From positions 1-10,606 of the forward strand of contig CAMOHW010000017.1 of assembly GCA_946615525.1 (NCBI GenBank): DNA of 10,606 bases, read 5' to 3'. The first letter of the stretch is position 1. Every line of letters starts with the position of its first letter. Below the pieces are notes generated by a model that was not told the origin of the DNA, ran no database searches, and saw only the letters and a program-made list of their open reading frames with translations. Source of the stretch: an uncultured Clostridia bacterium. Its GTDB lineage: Bacteria; Bacillota; Clostridia; Oscillospirales; CAG-272. This document shows, in pieces, positions 1 to 6,675 of the stretch. The position numbers were made by a program, and so were the translations under genes.

Positions 1-82
1 CGGCAACCACAACGGTTTTGTCCATCTTATCGCTGACGACGATACCGACGCGGGTTTTTCTCAATGCTCTTTCTTCTGCCAT
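1..82 (-). CDS. rpsQ: 30S ribosomal protein S17, 5' part only
   Basis: This is the first 27 codons of S17, an early-assembling 16S rRNA-binding protein of the small subunit; the rest lies beyond the left edge. The visible product begins MAEERALRKTRVGIVVSDKM and continues DKTVVVA, the typical S17 N-terminus with the conserved G-x-V-x-S-D-K-M-D-K-T-V-V-V pattern. An AAGGAGG ribosome binding site at 94-100 lies inside the end of rpmC, and the start follows the rpmC stop by 6 nt, so translation is probably coupled. It is the eleventh gene of the S10 operon, in the usual place after rpmC. Confidence 0.95.
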   Translation of the reverse strand, partial: MAEERALRKTRVGIVVSDKMDKTVVVA

Positions 83-88
83 GGCTGA

Positions 89-283
89 TTATGCCTCCTT
101 CTTCATTTCCTGAAGAACCGTCATGACACGCGCGATGTCGTGTTTCACCTCGGTCAATTTGTGAGGGTTGTCAAGTTGATTGATCGCGTGTTGGAACCGG
201 AGATTGAACAGCTCGGTTTTGAGCTCTTTCAATTTGGCTTCCAAATCACCAACAGACATTTTTCTAAGTTCTGCTGCTTTCAT
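89..283 (-). CDS. rpmC: 50S ribosomal protein L29
   Basis: L29 is a small helical-hairpin protein of the large subunit that sits near the peptide exit tunnel and helps form the docking site for exit-site factors. The 64-residue product has the family's usual length. It shows the usual pattern: MKAAELRKMS, a leucine/lysine-rich first helix (LEAKLKELKTELFNLRFQ), then the second helix with the K-x-D-I-A-R-V motif. The start is 4 nt after the rplP stop, and its ribosome binding site (AAAGGAGG) overlaps the last codons of rplP. It lies between rplP and rpsQ as in most bacteria. Confidence 0.97.
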   Translation of the reverse strand: MKAAELRKMSVGDLEAKLKELKTELFNLRFQHAINQLDNPHKLTEVKHDIARVMTVLQEMKKEA

Positions 284-287
284 CGGC

Positions 288-713
288 TTAACCCTCCTTT
301 ACTTCGGACGTTTTGGTAACAAACTTGGTCTTGATGGGGAGTTTGTGCCCTGCAAGACGCATTGCTTCCTTTGCAACCTCTTCGGAAACGCCGTCCATCT
401 CAAACAGGATTCTGCCCGGCTTGACAACCGCCACCCAGTATTCGGGCGAGCCTTTACCGGAACCCATGCGAGTTTCGGCCGGCTTTTCGGTGATCGGCTT
501 ATCCGGGAAGATCTTGATCCAGACCTGACCGCCACGGCGGATATAACGCGTCATAGCGATACGGGCTGCTTCAATTTGGTTGCTGGTGATCCATGCGGGC
601 TCCAGTGCCGCCAATCCGAAAGAACCATTGCTGATCGTGGTTCCACGGGAGGCTTTGCCCTTCATTCTGCCGCGCTGAACGCGACGGAACTTTACTCTTT
701 TCGGCATTAACAT
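288..713 (-). CDS. rplP: 50S ribosomal protein L16
   Basis: L16 is a late-assembly protein of the large subunit that contacts 23S rRNA and helps position tRNA acceptor arms near the A site. The 141-residue product starts [11 protein letters not shown] and carries the conserved [26 protein letters not shown] and [18 protein letters not shown] blocks, then [20 protein letters not shown]. The first ATG (711-713) is chosen over the second (705-707) because AAGGAGG at 723-729 is 9 nt from it. The start ATG shares one base with the rpsC stop (TAATG), so the two are probably translationally coupled. Confidence 0.97.
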   Translation of the reverse strand: MLMPKRVKFRRVQRGRMKGKASRGTTISNGSFGLAALEPAWITSNQIEAARIAMTRYIRRGGQVWIKIFPDKPITEKPAETRMGSGKGSPEYWVAVVKPGRILFEMDGVSEEVAKEAMRLAGHKLPIKTKFVTKTSEVKEG

Positions 714-1525
714 TATTTTGCGCCTCCTTCTTTCGGAGTTCTTTCGCGGCGTTCTCCGCCCTGGCGGGGAGCTCCGGTTCTTTGACCCTCGCGGCGGCCG
801 CCTTCACGGCGATCTCCTCTGGGGGCACGATTGTCGCGTCTATCGCCGCGACGATCATCTCTGCGATCTCTTCTGGGGCTGCCGGGTCTGTTGACCTCGT
901 TCAGAATCTCACCCTTGTAGATCCAGACCTTAACGCCGATTTTGCCATAGGTGGTGTTTGCTTCTGCAAAACCGTATTCAATATCAGCGCGCAGGGTTTG
1001 CAGCGGAATGGTTCCTTCATGGTAGTGCTCGCTTCTTGCGATATCGGCACCGGCCAGACGACCGCCGCAGTTGACTTTGATTCCGCGTGCGCCAAGGCGC
1101 ATGGTATTCCGGATCGCCATTTTCATAGCGCGGCGGAATGCAACACGGTTCTCGATCTGTTTTGCAATGTTCTCGGCAACCAGTTGAGCGTCAAGATCGG
1201 GCTGACGGATCTCAACAACGTTGAGGGCGACAGGCATACCAACCATTTTTTCCAACTGCTGACGATATTTCTCGATTTCGGAACCGCCGCGACCGATAAC
1301 CATACCCGGCTTTGCGCAGTTCACGAAAACGCGAACTCTGTGTCCGTCGCGTTCGATCTCGATTTTGGAGATGCCCGCGTCGTAAAGAGTTGTTTTGAGA
1401 TACTTTCTGACATTATAGTCGGAAACAAGGGTATCGCCAAAGACTTCGTCTTTTGCAAACCATCTCGAGTCCCAGTTTTTAATCACGCCCACTCTCAAAC
1501 CGTGGGGATTCACTTTCTGTCCCAT
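713..1525 (-). CDS. rpsC: 30S ribosomal protein S3 with arginine-rich C-terminal tail
   Basis: S3 forms part of the mRNA entry channel of the small subunit and contributes to helicase activity there. The start [16 protein letters not shown] is the family norm. The type-2 KH domain (about residues 40-110) contains the GxxG loop in [16 protein letters not shown]. The C-terminal S3 domain (about 120-210) includes [19 protein letters not shown] and ends at [12 protein letters not shown]. At 270 residues it is longer than the 218-residue Bacillus subtilis protein: residues 213-270 are a low-complexity Arg/Asp/Gly tail with about 20 arginines and no hydrophobic core, probably disordered and RNA-contacting (inference). 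It overlaps rplP by 1 nt and lies 17 nt after rplV. Confidence 0.97.
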   Translation of the reverse strand: MGQKVNPHGLRVGVIKNWDSRWFAKDEVFGDTLVSDYNVRKYLKTTLYDAGISKIEIERDGHRVRVFVNCAKPGMVIGRGGSEIEKYRQQLEKMVGMPVALNVVEIRQPDLDAQLVAENIAKQIENRVAFRRAMKMAIRNTMRLGARGIKVNCGGRLAGADIARSEHYHEGTIPLQTLRADIEYGFAEANTTYGKIGVKVWIYKGEILNEVNRPGSPRRDRRDDRRGDRRDNRAPRGDRREGGRREGQRTGAPRQGGERRERTPKEGGAK

Positions 1526-1542
1526 TCTCTTGTTTCCTCCTT

Positions 1543-1878
1543 TCAGTCTTTCTCTTTGACCGCCATGGTAACATGGCTGGTTCTCTTCAGGATGCGGTCA
1601 GCGCTTCCCTTTGCGCGCGGCATGATCCGTTTGAGGGTCGGGCCGGCGGTGACGAAGCACTCGGAGATATACAACTTAGACGCATCCATTTGGAAATTGT
1701 TTTCCGCATTTGCGATCGCGCTGTTCAACAGTTTGATCAACAGCTCCGAAGCGGCTCTCGGTTTGTTTTTCAGAATTCCCATAGCGGCAGCGGCATCCTT
1801 GCCACGAATCAGGTCAAGCACGACCTGAACCTTGCGCGGGGAAATTCTTGCATATTTCAAATATGCTCTTGCTTCCAT
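1543..1878 (-). CDS. rplV: 50S ribosomal protein L22
   Basis: L22 binds all 23S rRNA domains, and its long beta-hairpin lines the peptide exit tunnel constriction. The 111-residue product has the canonical N-terminus ([25 protein letters not shown]), the central helix [19 protein letters not shown], and the hairpin region [20 protein letters not shown]. The GPTLKR.MPRA.G block, the site of known macrolide-resistance changes in other species, is intact. It lies between rpsS and rpsC in the usual order, with 24 nt from the rpsS stop that contain a GGGAGG ribosome binding site. Confidence 0.97.
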   Translation of the reverse strand: MEARAYLKYARISPRKVQVVLDLIRGKDAAAAMGILKNKPRAASELLIKLLNSAIANAENNFQMDASKLYISECFVTAGPTLKRIMPRAKGSADRILKRTSHVTMAVKEKD

Positions 1879-1902
1879 GTTGAAATGAACCTCCCTTTAC
1901 AA

Positions 1903-2184
1903 TTACTTTCCGTTATTGGATGTCTTGGAACCTGCATGACCCTTAAAGGTGCGCGTGGGTGCAAATTCGCCGAGCTTGTGGCCTACCATATCCTCAGTGA
2001 TATATACCGGGATGTGCTTTTTGCCGTCATGAACGGCAATGGTGTGACCAACGAATTCGGGGAAAATGGTGGAGGCGCGGGACCAGGTCTTGAGGACCTT
2101 CTTTTCGCCGTTGGCGTTCATCGCTTCAATGCGAGTGAAGAGTTTTTCTTCAACATAAGGTGCTTTTTTGCTACTTCTGCTCAT
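1903..2184 (-). CDS. rpsS: 30S ribosomal protein S19
   Basis: S19 sits in the head of the small subunit with S13 and takes part in the intersubunit bridge. The 93-residue product matches the family length. It shows the hallmark blocks [42 protein letters not shown] and [11 protein letters not shown]. The start is supported by a GGAGG site in the 14-nt gap after rplB. The position between rplB and rplV is canonical. Confidence 0.97.
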   Translation of the reverse strand: MSRSSKKAPYVEEKLFTRIEAMNANGEKKVLKTWSRASTIFPEFVGHTIAVHDGKKHIPVYITEDMVGHKLGEFAPTRTFKGHAGSKTSNNGK

Positions 2185-2198
2185 TTTTCATTTCCTCC

Positions 2199-3032
2199 TT
2201 ACTTCGCATTTCTACGCTTGATGATGAACTTGTTGGTGCGAGCCTTCTTGTTTCTGGTCTTATAACCAAGAGCCGGCTTGCCCCAAGGAGTTACAGGGCC
2301 GGGATGGCCGATAGGCGACTTGCCTTCACCACCACCGTGCGGGTGATCGCAGGGGTTCATAACCGAACCGCGAACGGTAGGACGAATGCCCTTGTGTCTG
2401 GTCTTACCTGCCTTACCGACCTTGACCGTGTCATGCTCGACATTGCCGATCTGACCGATGGTGGCTTTGCAATCCAGACGGATGAAACGAACTTCCCCGG
2501 AAGGAAGACGGACCTGTGCCATGCCGTTGTCCTCTTTGGAGATCAACTGAGCCATAGCGCCGGCGGAACGAACAAGCTGTGCGCCCTTGCCGGGATAGAT
2601 CTCGATGTTGTTGATGACGGTACCGACCGGAATATTGGCGATCGGCAGCGTGTTGCCGGGTTTGATATCGGCATCGGGGCCGGAGTAGATCACATCGCCG
2701 GTCTTCAGACCTTCGGGAGCGATGACATAGCTCTTGTTCCCCTCGGTGTCCTGAAGCAATGCAATATAGGCGGTTCTATTGGGATCGTATTCAATACCGA
2801 GAACCGTGTTTGCATTGGTGTTCTGACGTTTGAAGTCGATGATACGATATTTGATCTTATTGCCGCCGCCGCGATGACGAACGGTGATGCGCCCATAGCT
2901 GTTGCGTCCGGAGTGCTTCTTTTTAATAACGATCAAACTTTTCTCCGGAGAGAATTTGGTAATCTCCTCAAAGGAAGGAACGCTCATGTTCCGTCTTGCG
3001 GGAGTTGTTGGATTATACTTTACCGTAGGCAT
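2199..3032 (-). CDS. rplB: 50S ribosomal protein L2
   Basis: L2 is a primary 23S rRNA-binding protein needed for subunit association and for the architecture of the peptidyl transferase region. The 277-residue product has the N-terminal OB-like domain ([19 protein letters not shown] around residues 39-58), the SH3-like central domain with [13 protein letters not shown] spacing ([13 protein letters not shown]), and the C-terminal signature [20 protein letters not shown] including the invariant histidine. The length equals that of most bacterial L2. An AGGAGGGAATTG-type ribosome binding site precedes ATG 3030-3032. Confidence 0.98.
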   Translation of the reverse strand: MPTVKYNPTTPARRNMSVPSFEEITKFSPEKSLIVIKKKHSGRNSYGRITVRHRGGGNKIKYRIIDFKRQNTNANTVLGIEYDPNRTAYIALLQDTEGNKSYVIAPEGLKTGDVIYSGPDADIKPGNTLPIANIPVGTVINNIEIYPGKGAQLVRSAGAMAQLISKEDNGMAQVRLPSGEVRFIRLDCKATIGQIGNVEHDTVKVGKAGKTRHKGIRPTVRGSVMNPCDHPHGGGEGKSPIGHPGPVTPWGKPALGYKTRNKKARTNKFIIKRRNAK

Positions 3033-3049
3033 TTCAATTCCCTCCTACA

Positions 3050-3352
3050 TTAGTTCAAGCCTTCGAAGAACTCGATCTCGCCCGAATCGGGAGTCAACGT
3101 AACGACTGCTTTCTTCCAGGCGGAAGTGTATCCCGAATGAACGCCGAGTCTCTTCGGCTTTTTCTTCATGTTGATGGTGCGAACGCTTGCAACCTTGATT
3201 TTGCTGGATGCGAAGACTTCCTCAACCGCTTTGGCAATTTCCGGCTTGGTTGCGTCTTTTGCAACTTCAAACACATAGGTCTTCTTGGGCAGAAGATCCA
3301 TTGCCGCTTCGGTGATGATCGGTCTGATGATAATATCCTGAGCGAATTTCAT
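3050..3352 (-). CDS. rplW: 50S ribosomal protein L23
   Basis: L23 lies at the exit of the peptide tunnel and is the docking site for trigger factor and the signal recognition particle. The product begins MKFAQDIIIRPIITEAAMDLL and retains the nucleic-acid-binding block RTINMKKKPKRLGVHSGYTSAWKKAVVTL. I prefer ATG 3350-3352 (100 residues) over the in-frame GTG at 3353-3355, because MK plus the IIxRPxxTE spacing matches the family; the GTG would add one residue. The chosen ATG shares its A with the rplD stop (TGATG). Where most homologues have T-E-K, this one reads T-E-A, a mild local oddity. Confidence 0.95.
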   Translation of the reverse strand: MKFAQDIIIRPIITEAAMDLLPKKTYVFEVAKDATKPEIAKAVEEVFASSKIKVASVRTINMKKKPKRLGVHSGYTSAWKKAVVTLTPDSGEIEFFEGLN

Positions 3353-4065
3353 CACGCATACACCTCCTCAAGTTTTTTCACTGCCTCAACGGTCAGAACC
3401 ACCTTGCGGGCTTTGAGCACCTCGTAAACATTGAGGGTGCCGACCTGCGTGGTTTCAACCTTTTGAATGTTGTTGCAGCTTCTGATCACATTCTTGTCAT
3501 TGCTATCCAGCACAACCAGTGCGCTGAGCGCTCTGGTGGCTTCGCGCGTTTCGGTTCCGTGTTCCACCTGACCGTCCTTGACCGCAATGGTCTTGTAGGT
3601 CTTGGTGTAGGTTTCCTCAAAGCCGAGCGCCTTGAACATGGCTACCATGGTCTTGGTGGAGGGCTTTTCCTCAACTTTCAGGCTGTCGATCACGACGAGA
3701 TCGCCGTTGGCAACCTTATCGGAGAGTGCGCTGAACAAGGCAAGTTTGCGAACTTTCTTGTTCAAGGACAGGCGGTAATCTCTGGGCTTGGGGCCAAGAG
3801 CGACGCCGCCGTGCGTCCACTGGGGAGAACGGGTGGAACCCTGACGGGCTCTGCCGGTTCCCTTTTGTCTCCACGGTTTCTTACCGCCGCCGGAAACTTC
3901 GGTGCGGGTCAGCGTGGATTGGGTTCCTTGTCTTTGGTTCATCAGATAAGCTCTGACCGCGGCATGGAGAACAGCACTGTTGACATCTGCACCGAAGATT
4001 TTATCATTCAGCATCAGCTCATCGACTGCCTCGCCGGACATATTGACGATTTTTACGACTGGCAT
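3352..4065 (-). CDS. rplD: 50S ribosomal protein L4, enlarged
   Basis: L4 binds 23S rRNA, and its extended loop lines the exit tunnel; in several bacteria it also represses the S10 operon. The loop signature SGGGKKPWRQKGTGRARQGSTRSPQW (about residues 58-83) is intact, followed by GPKPRDYRLSLNKKVRKLAL. At 237 residues it is about 30 longer than the 207-residue B. subtilis protein; the extra sequence lies at about residues 149-179 (YTKTYKTIAVKDGQVEHG region), before the strand SALVVLD. It overlaps the rplW start and follows rplC by 20 nt with a GGAGG site. Confidence 0.97.
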   Translation of the reverse strand: MPVVKIVNMSGEAVDELMLNDKIFGADVNSAVLHAAVRAYLMNQRQGTQSTLTRTEVSGGGKKPWRQKGTGRARQGSTRSPQWTHGGVALGPKPRDYRLSLNKKVRKLALFSALSDKVANGDLVVIDSLKVEEKPSTKTMVAMFKALGFEETYTKTYKTIAVKDGQVEHGTETREATRALSALVVLDSNDKNVIRSCNNIQKVETTQVGTLNVYEVLKARKVVLTVEAVKKLEEVYA

Positions 4066-4085
4066 TGTTGTTTTCCTCCTTCCGA

Positions 4086-4715
4086 TCAGGCTTTCACAGA
4101 ATCACGGATGAACACGATTCCGTTTTTCGCACCGGGGATCGCGCCCTTGACCGCAATCAGATTCTTTTCGGCATCAATCTTTACAACCGCAAGGTTGAGG
4201 ATTGTTACCTGTTCATTACCATACTGTCCAGCCATCTTCTTGTTTTTGTAAACACGGGAAGGCGTGGAGTTTGCGCCCATAGAACCAACCTCACGGTGAA
4301 TCGGACCTACGCCGTGCGTGGAGCAGAGGGTGTGGTGATTCCAGCGTTTGACGGCGCCCGTAAATCCGCGACCTTTCGTCAAACCGGTTACATCGACCTT
4401 TTCGCCGGCAGCGAAGGTATCGACGGTGACCAGATCGCCGACATTTGCAGAGCAATCGTCCAAACGGAACTCTTTCAGGTGTTTCTTCATGGGAACGCCC
4501 GCAGCCGCAAAGTGTCCCTTTTCGGCTTTGGTGATGTGCTTCTCTTTTACTTCCTCGAATCCGAGTTGAAGCGCATTGTAACCGTCGTTCTCAACGGTCT
4601 TTTTCTGTGCGACTACGCACGGACCGGCTTCGATAACCGTTACCGGAATGACATTGCCTTTTTCATCAAAGATCTGTGTCATACCGAGTTTCTTACCGAT
4701 AATCCCTTTTTTCAT
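4086..4715 (-). CDS. rplC: 50S ribosomal protein L3
   Basis: L3 is an early assembly protein whose loop reaches toward the peptidyl transferase centre. The 209-residue product starts [20 protein letters not shown] and contains [19 protein letters not shown], the [18 protein letters not shown] block, and the loop [20 protein letters not shown] followed by [11 protein letters not shown], ending [21 protein letters not shown]. The glutamine of GQ.GNE corresponds to the residue methylated in E. coli L3. A GGAGG site precedes the ATG. The gap to rpsJ is unusually wide (146 nt) and holds a short hairpin. Confidence 0.97.
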   Translation of the reverse strand: MKKGIIGKKLGMTQIFDEKGNVIPVTVIEAGPCVVAQKKTVENDGYNALQLGFEEVKEKHITKAEKGHFAAAGVPMKKHLKEFRLDDCSANVGDLVTVDTFAAGEKVDVTGLTKGRGFTGAVKRWNHHTLCSTHGVGPIHREVGSMGANSTPSRVYKNKKMAGQYGNEQVTILNLAVVKIDAEKNLIAVKGAIPGAKNGIVFIRDSVKA

Positions 4716-4740
4716 TTTCTTTCCTCCTGTAAATTATTGG

Positions 4741-4756
4741 TTGACGCAAGCGCCAA
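4741..4756 (-). promoter_or_regulatory. short hairpin upstream of rplC
   Basis: In the minus-strand mRNA the arms UUGGCG and CGUCAA (one G-U pair) close a CUUG tetraloop, ending about 25 nt before the rplC start and just upstream of its ribosome binding site. CUUG is a known stable tetraloop. There is no U-tract after it, so it is not a terminator. A role in mRNA processing or in rplC translation is inference only. Confidence 0.4.
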
Positions 4757-4861
4757 CATGACTTACAAAGTTGCCGATCGTCCCGCGGGGTTTGCACGGG
4801 GCTCGACTGTTGTCTTTGTGCCGCTTTTGTTGGGGTTAAAGTTGCTTGATGGGAAACCGTA

Positions 4862-5173
4862 TTACAGTTTCACTTCAATCTCAACGCCGGCGGGAAGTTC
4901 TACGTTCATCAGAGCATCAACAACCTTTTGCGAGGGTTTGATGATGTCGATCAGTCTCTTATGCGTGCGGTATTCAAACTGCTCGCGGCTATCCTTGTTG
5001 ACGTGAACGGAACGCAGGATGGTGATGATCTCGCGCTCGGTGGGCAGCGGAATGGGGCCCGAATACTCGGCGCCGTTGCGCTGTGCAACCTCAACAATCT
5101 TCTTTGCCGCAGTGTCAATCAGAACGTGGTCGTAGCTTTTGAGTCTGACTCTGATTTTCTCTTTGATTGCCAT
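4862..5173 (-). CDS. rpsJ: 30S ribosomal protein S10
   Basis: S10 is a tertiary-binding protein of the 30S head and, in bacteria generally, also a NusB partner (NusE) in antitermination. The 103-residue product begins [20 protein letters not shown] and contains [24 protein letters not shown], the long loop [19 protein letters not shown], and [30 protein letters not shown] longer open frame continues upstream, but ATG 5171-5173 fits the family start and has AAGGAGG at 5183-5189. It is the first gene of the S10 operon and follows a long structured leader. Confidence 0.97.
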   Translation of the reverse strand: MAIKEKIRVRLKSYDHVLIDTAAKKIVEVAQRNGAEYSGPIPLPTEREIITILRSVHVNKDSREQFEYRTHKRLIDIIKPSQKVVDALMNVELPAGVEIEVKL

Positions 5174-5521
5174 TATTGTTTGCCTCCTTATCAGATTTCG
5201 CTTGCCGCGGAAGCCCCTTATATAAATAAGGAAATGAACTGCCGCGAACCGCGTGTTTGGCAAGGTCGGCATTTCCTTCAACACTGTTCCGTGCGTTTCT
5301 TTTGTCCCCTGAAAAATACGGAGTTTGCTCCGGCATCAGCATCTGCCGGCAACAAATTCCGGGGGGATCCAAAAGAAACATCAGAGAGCTTCGCCGCACG
5401 TTTGCGCCGTTTTGGAGTGTCTCAGTGCATACCTTTTCGCCCGGTTAACGGACATACTCTGCGAAAATTCCCTTTCGGAGCGTCCCCCGAAAGCAACCTC
5501 TCGCTTCATCGCATATCAAGC
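5174..5521 (-). promoter_or_regulatory. S10 operon 5' leader with multiple competing stems
   Basis: About 350 nt lie between the predicted start site and rpsJ, with no convincing gene. Read as RNA, the stems are: CUUUCGG/CCGAAAG (5472-5493) inside GCGA/UCGC; GUCCG/CGGGC just after it; a long helix of GUUUCUUUUG/CAAAAGAAAC plus UCCCC/GGGGA with a 2-nt bulge (5295-5309 with 5363-5379); inside it a CGGAG-CAAA-CUCCG hairpin; AAGGAAAUG/CAUUUCCUU (5228-5236 with 5270-5278); CCUUAU/AUAAGG (5216-5231), which competes with the previous stem; and GCUU/AAGC (5200-5214) near the ribosome binding site. L4-mediated control of S10 leaders is known in E. coli; that this leader does the same is inference. Confidence 0.7.
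5311..5332 (-). terminator. possible attenuator in the S10 leader
   Basis: The RNA hairpin CGGAG-CAAA-CUCCG (5319-5332) is followed directly by UAUUUUUC, the form of a short intrinsic terminator. An alternative stem CCGGC/GCCGG (5330-5334 with 5345-5349) uses the same bases and would exclude the terminator stem, so a terminator/antiterminator switch is possible. The 5-bp stem is weak, and the whole element is enclosed by a longer helix, so it may just be one arm of a larger fold. Confidence 0.4.
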
Positions 5522-5527
5522 TTTACT

Positions 5528-5556
5528 ATTATATCAAAAGAATGCCGATTTGTCAA
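5528..5556 (-). promoter_or_regulatory. sigma-A promoter of the S10 operon
   Basis: On the minus strand TTGACA (5551-5556) and TATAAT (5528-5533) are separated by exactly 17 bp, a perfect consensus. The start is expected near 5521. The DNA upstream of the -35 is AT-rich and could act as an UP element. Confidence 0.9.
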
Positions 5557-5747
5557 CATTTACATATTGTGTGAAACAGAGAACTTTTTACCATTTTTGT
5601 GCATTTATTTGTGCATGATGAATAAAAATGCGTCAAAATCGTTCATTTTAGGATGCTCAAAATGAAAAATCGCCCTGTTTTCTGTTCCAAAATGCAAAAA
5701 ATCGGCATCTGATCCTCTGTTTTTCTTTTACACGCATCCGAGTGTTT
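5557..5747. other. AT-rich intergenic stretch, no gene seen
   Basis: Between the S10 promoter and the divergent promoter region there is AT-rich DNA with no credible gene. It contains a 9-base direct repeat TTTGTGCAT (5596-5604 and 5608-5616, 12 bp apart) some 40-60 bp upstream of the S10 -35. A 21-codon minus-strand frame (5643-5708) has only a poor ribosome binding site. A role as upstream activating DNA is possible but not shown. Confidence 0.5.
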
Positions 5748-5850
5748 CCTATTATAGCGCAAAAGTATGAAGAAATCTTGAACAAATTTGAAATTGTCAC
5801 AATTTGTTCATTTTTTCGCGTTCGTGCTGTGCTATAATAATAGGAAAGAA
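5748..5850. promoter_or_regulatory. near-symmetric divergent promoter region with 10-bp inverted repeat
   Basis: Two TATAAT boxes face outward: plus strand 5833-5838, with an extended -10 TG at 5830-5831, for the membrane protein gene; and minus strand 5751-5756, which could be a second, distal S10 promoter. Midway is an inverted repeat TGAACAAATT (5779-5788) / AATTTGTTCA (5801-5810) with a 12-bp spacer. Both -10 boxes are centred 41 bp from the repeat centre, and both are followed by an AATAGGAAA-like stretch, so the region reads as a long imperfect palindrome. Neither promoter has a good -35. The repeat is a plausible regulator site; the regulator is unknown. Confidence 0.55.
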
Positions 5851-5877
5851 CCGAAAAGACGAAAAGGAATGTTTTTT

Positions 5878-6675
5878 ATGAAACGATCCCGCATTTTTTT
5901 GATTGCAACACCGGTTGCCGCGCTATTTGGCATATTATTTTTGCTGATCGCTTACGGCACCGCGTTTGATCCCGCGATCTCGCATTATTTCGCCGCGAAA
6001 AGTCCGTTTCCGATCCTTGCGGCGCTGTTTTTGATCTTATCGATCGCCTCCGGAATTGCCGGTGCAATCCTGGCGGCAAAAAAAGAGCCGGAAGTGCTTG
6101 CCCAGCCGGCTATTTCCTCCTATGCAAGCATTCCAGCGGCCGTTGGAGCGTTCGGCACCGCCGTTTGGCTCTTTACCGCCGGAAAGACATGGCTTGGAAT
6201 TCTTTCGTTGCTGGCAACGGCATTTTGGGGGCTTTGCGCCTCTCCTCTTGCGAGAACTTACGGCAAAACCATCCTGTGGGCAGGATTTGGATCCATTATT
6301 GCCACCATTGCCTATAATGCGACCTTTTACTTTGACATGAGCGTAGAAATGAACGCCCCAACAAAAATCCTTTTGCAAATGGCGCTTCTTGCCGCAATGC
6401 TCTTTGTAACGGCGGAATGCAGACTACTCCTGGGGCGGTTTGACCGCATTCTGATTCCCGTTTTAACCATTTTCTGCCTGGTACTTTGCATGGTAACCGG
6501 ACTGGTCGTCTTTTATCTGCTTTTGGCAAAAAAAGAGACAAATACCGTTTATCTTGCCGCCGCGCCGTTGCTTTTGGGCGTTGGCGCAACCGCCGGCTGG
6601 CGGCTTTGGCAAATGTTGTTCCCTAAAAAAGCGCACCCCGACGAAAAAACAGAAAGCGAGGAGGGTGGAGAATGA
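5878..6675 (+). CDS. 8-helix integral membrane protein of unknown function
   Basis: I do not recognise this 265-residue family. Eight hydrophobic stretches are visible: about residues 6-27, 44-67, 80-101, 103-124, 131-151, 161-186, 190-217 and 223-249, followed by a charged tail (KKAHPDEKTESEEGGE). Short polar loops and no extracellular domain suggest a compact membrane protein; no transporter or enzyme motif is evident. The frame is open further upstream, but the -10 box at 5833-5838 lies inside that extension, and AAGGA sits 9 nt before ATG 5878, so I start there. The last four bases overlap the next gene (ATGA), which strongly suggests an operon in which the HTH protein and the membrane protein are made together. 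Confidence 0.85.
   Translation: MKRSRIFLIATPVAALFGILFLLIAYGTAFDPAISHYFAAKSPFPILAALFLILSIASGIAGAILAAKKEPEVLAQPAISSYASIPAAVGAFGTAVWLFTAGKTWLGILSLLATAFWGLCASPLARTYGKTILWAGFGSIIATIAYNATFYFDMSVEMNAPTKILLQMALLAAMLFVTAECRLLLGRFDRILIPVLTIFCLVLCMVTGLVVFYLLLAKKETNTVYLAAAPLLLGVGATAGWRLWQMLFPKKAHPDEKTESEEGGE

Noticed and set aside
782-1828. Long plus-strand open frame of 348 codons opposite rpsC and rplV
   Set aside because: Antisense shadow of two certain ribosomal protein genes; no ribosome binding site and no family resemblance. Similar long shadows opposite rplB, rplD and rplC were dropped for the same reason.
5115-5399. 94-codon minus-strand frame starting in the S10 leader and overlapping rpsJ
   Set aside because: It begins at an ATG without a ribosome binding site inside a structured leader and runs out of frame into rpsJ; composition looks non-coding.
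5596-5616. Direct repeat TTTGTGCAT x2 as a possible CRISPR or iteron
   Set aside because: Only two copies 12 bp apart in AT-rich DNA, with no spacer pattern and no replication genes; at most an upstream promoter element.
5643-5708. 21-codon minus-strand frame between the two possible S10 promoters, a possible leader peptide
   Set aside because: The AGAGGA motif is only about 4 nt from the ATG, and the codons show no regulatory pattern; most likely chance.
5788-5877. N-terminal extension of the 265-residue membrane protein
   Set aside because: The extended -10 box at 5830-5838 lies inside it, and the better-placed AAGGA precedes the ATG at 5878.
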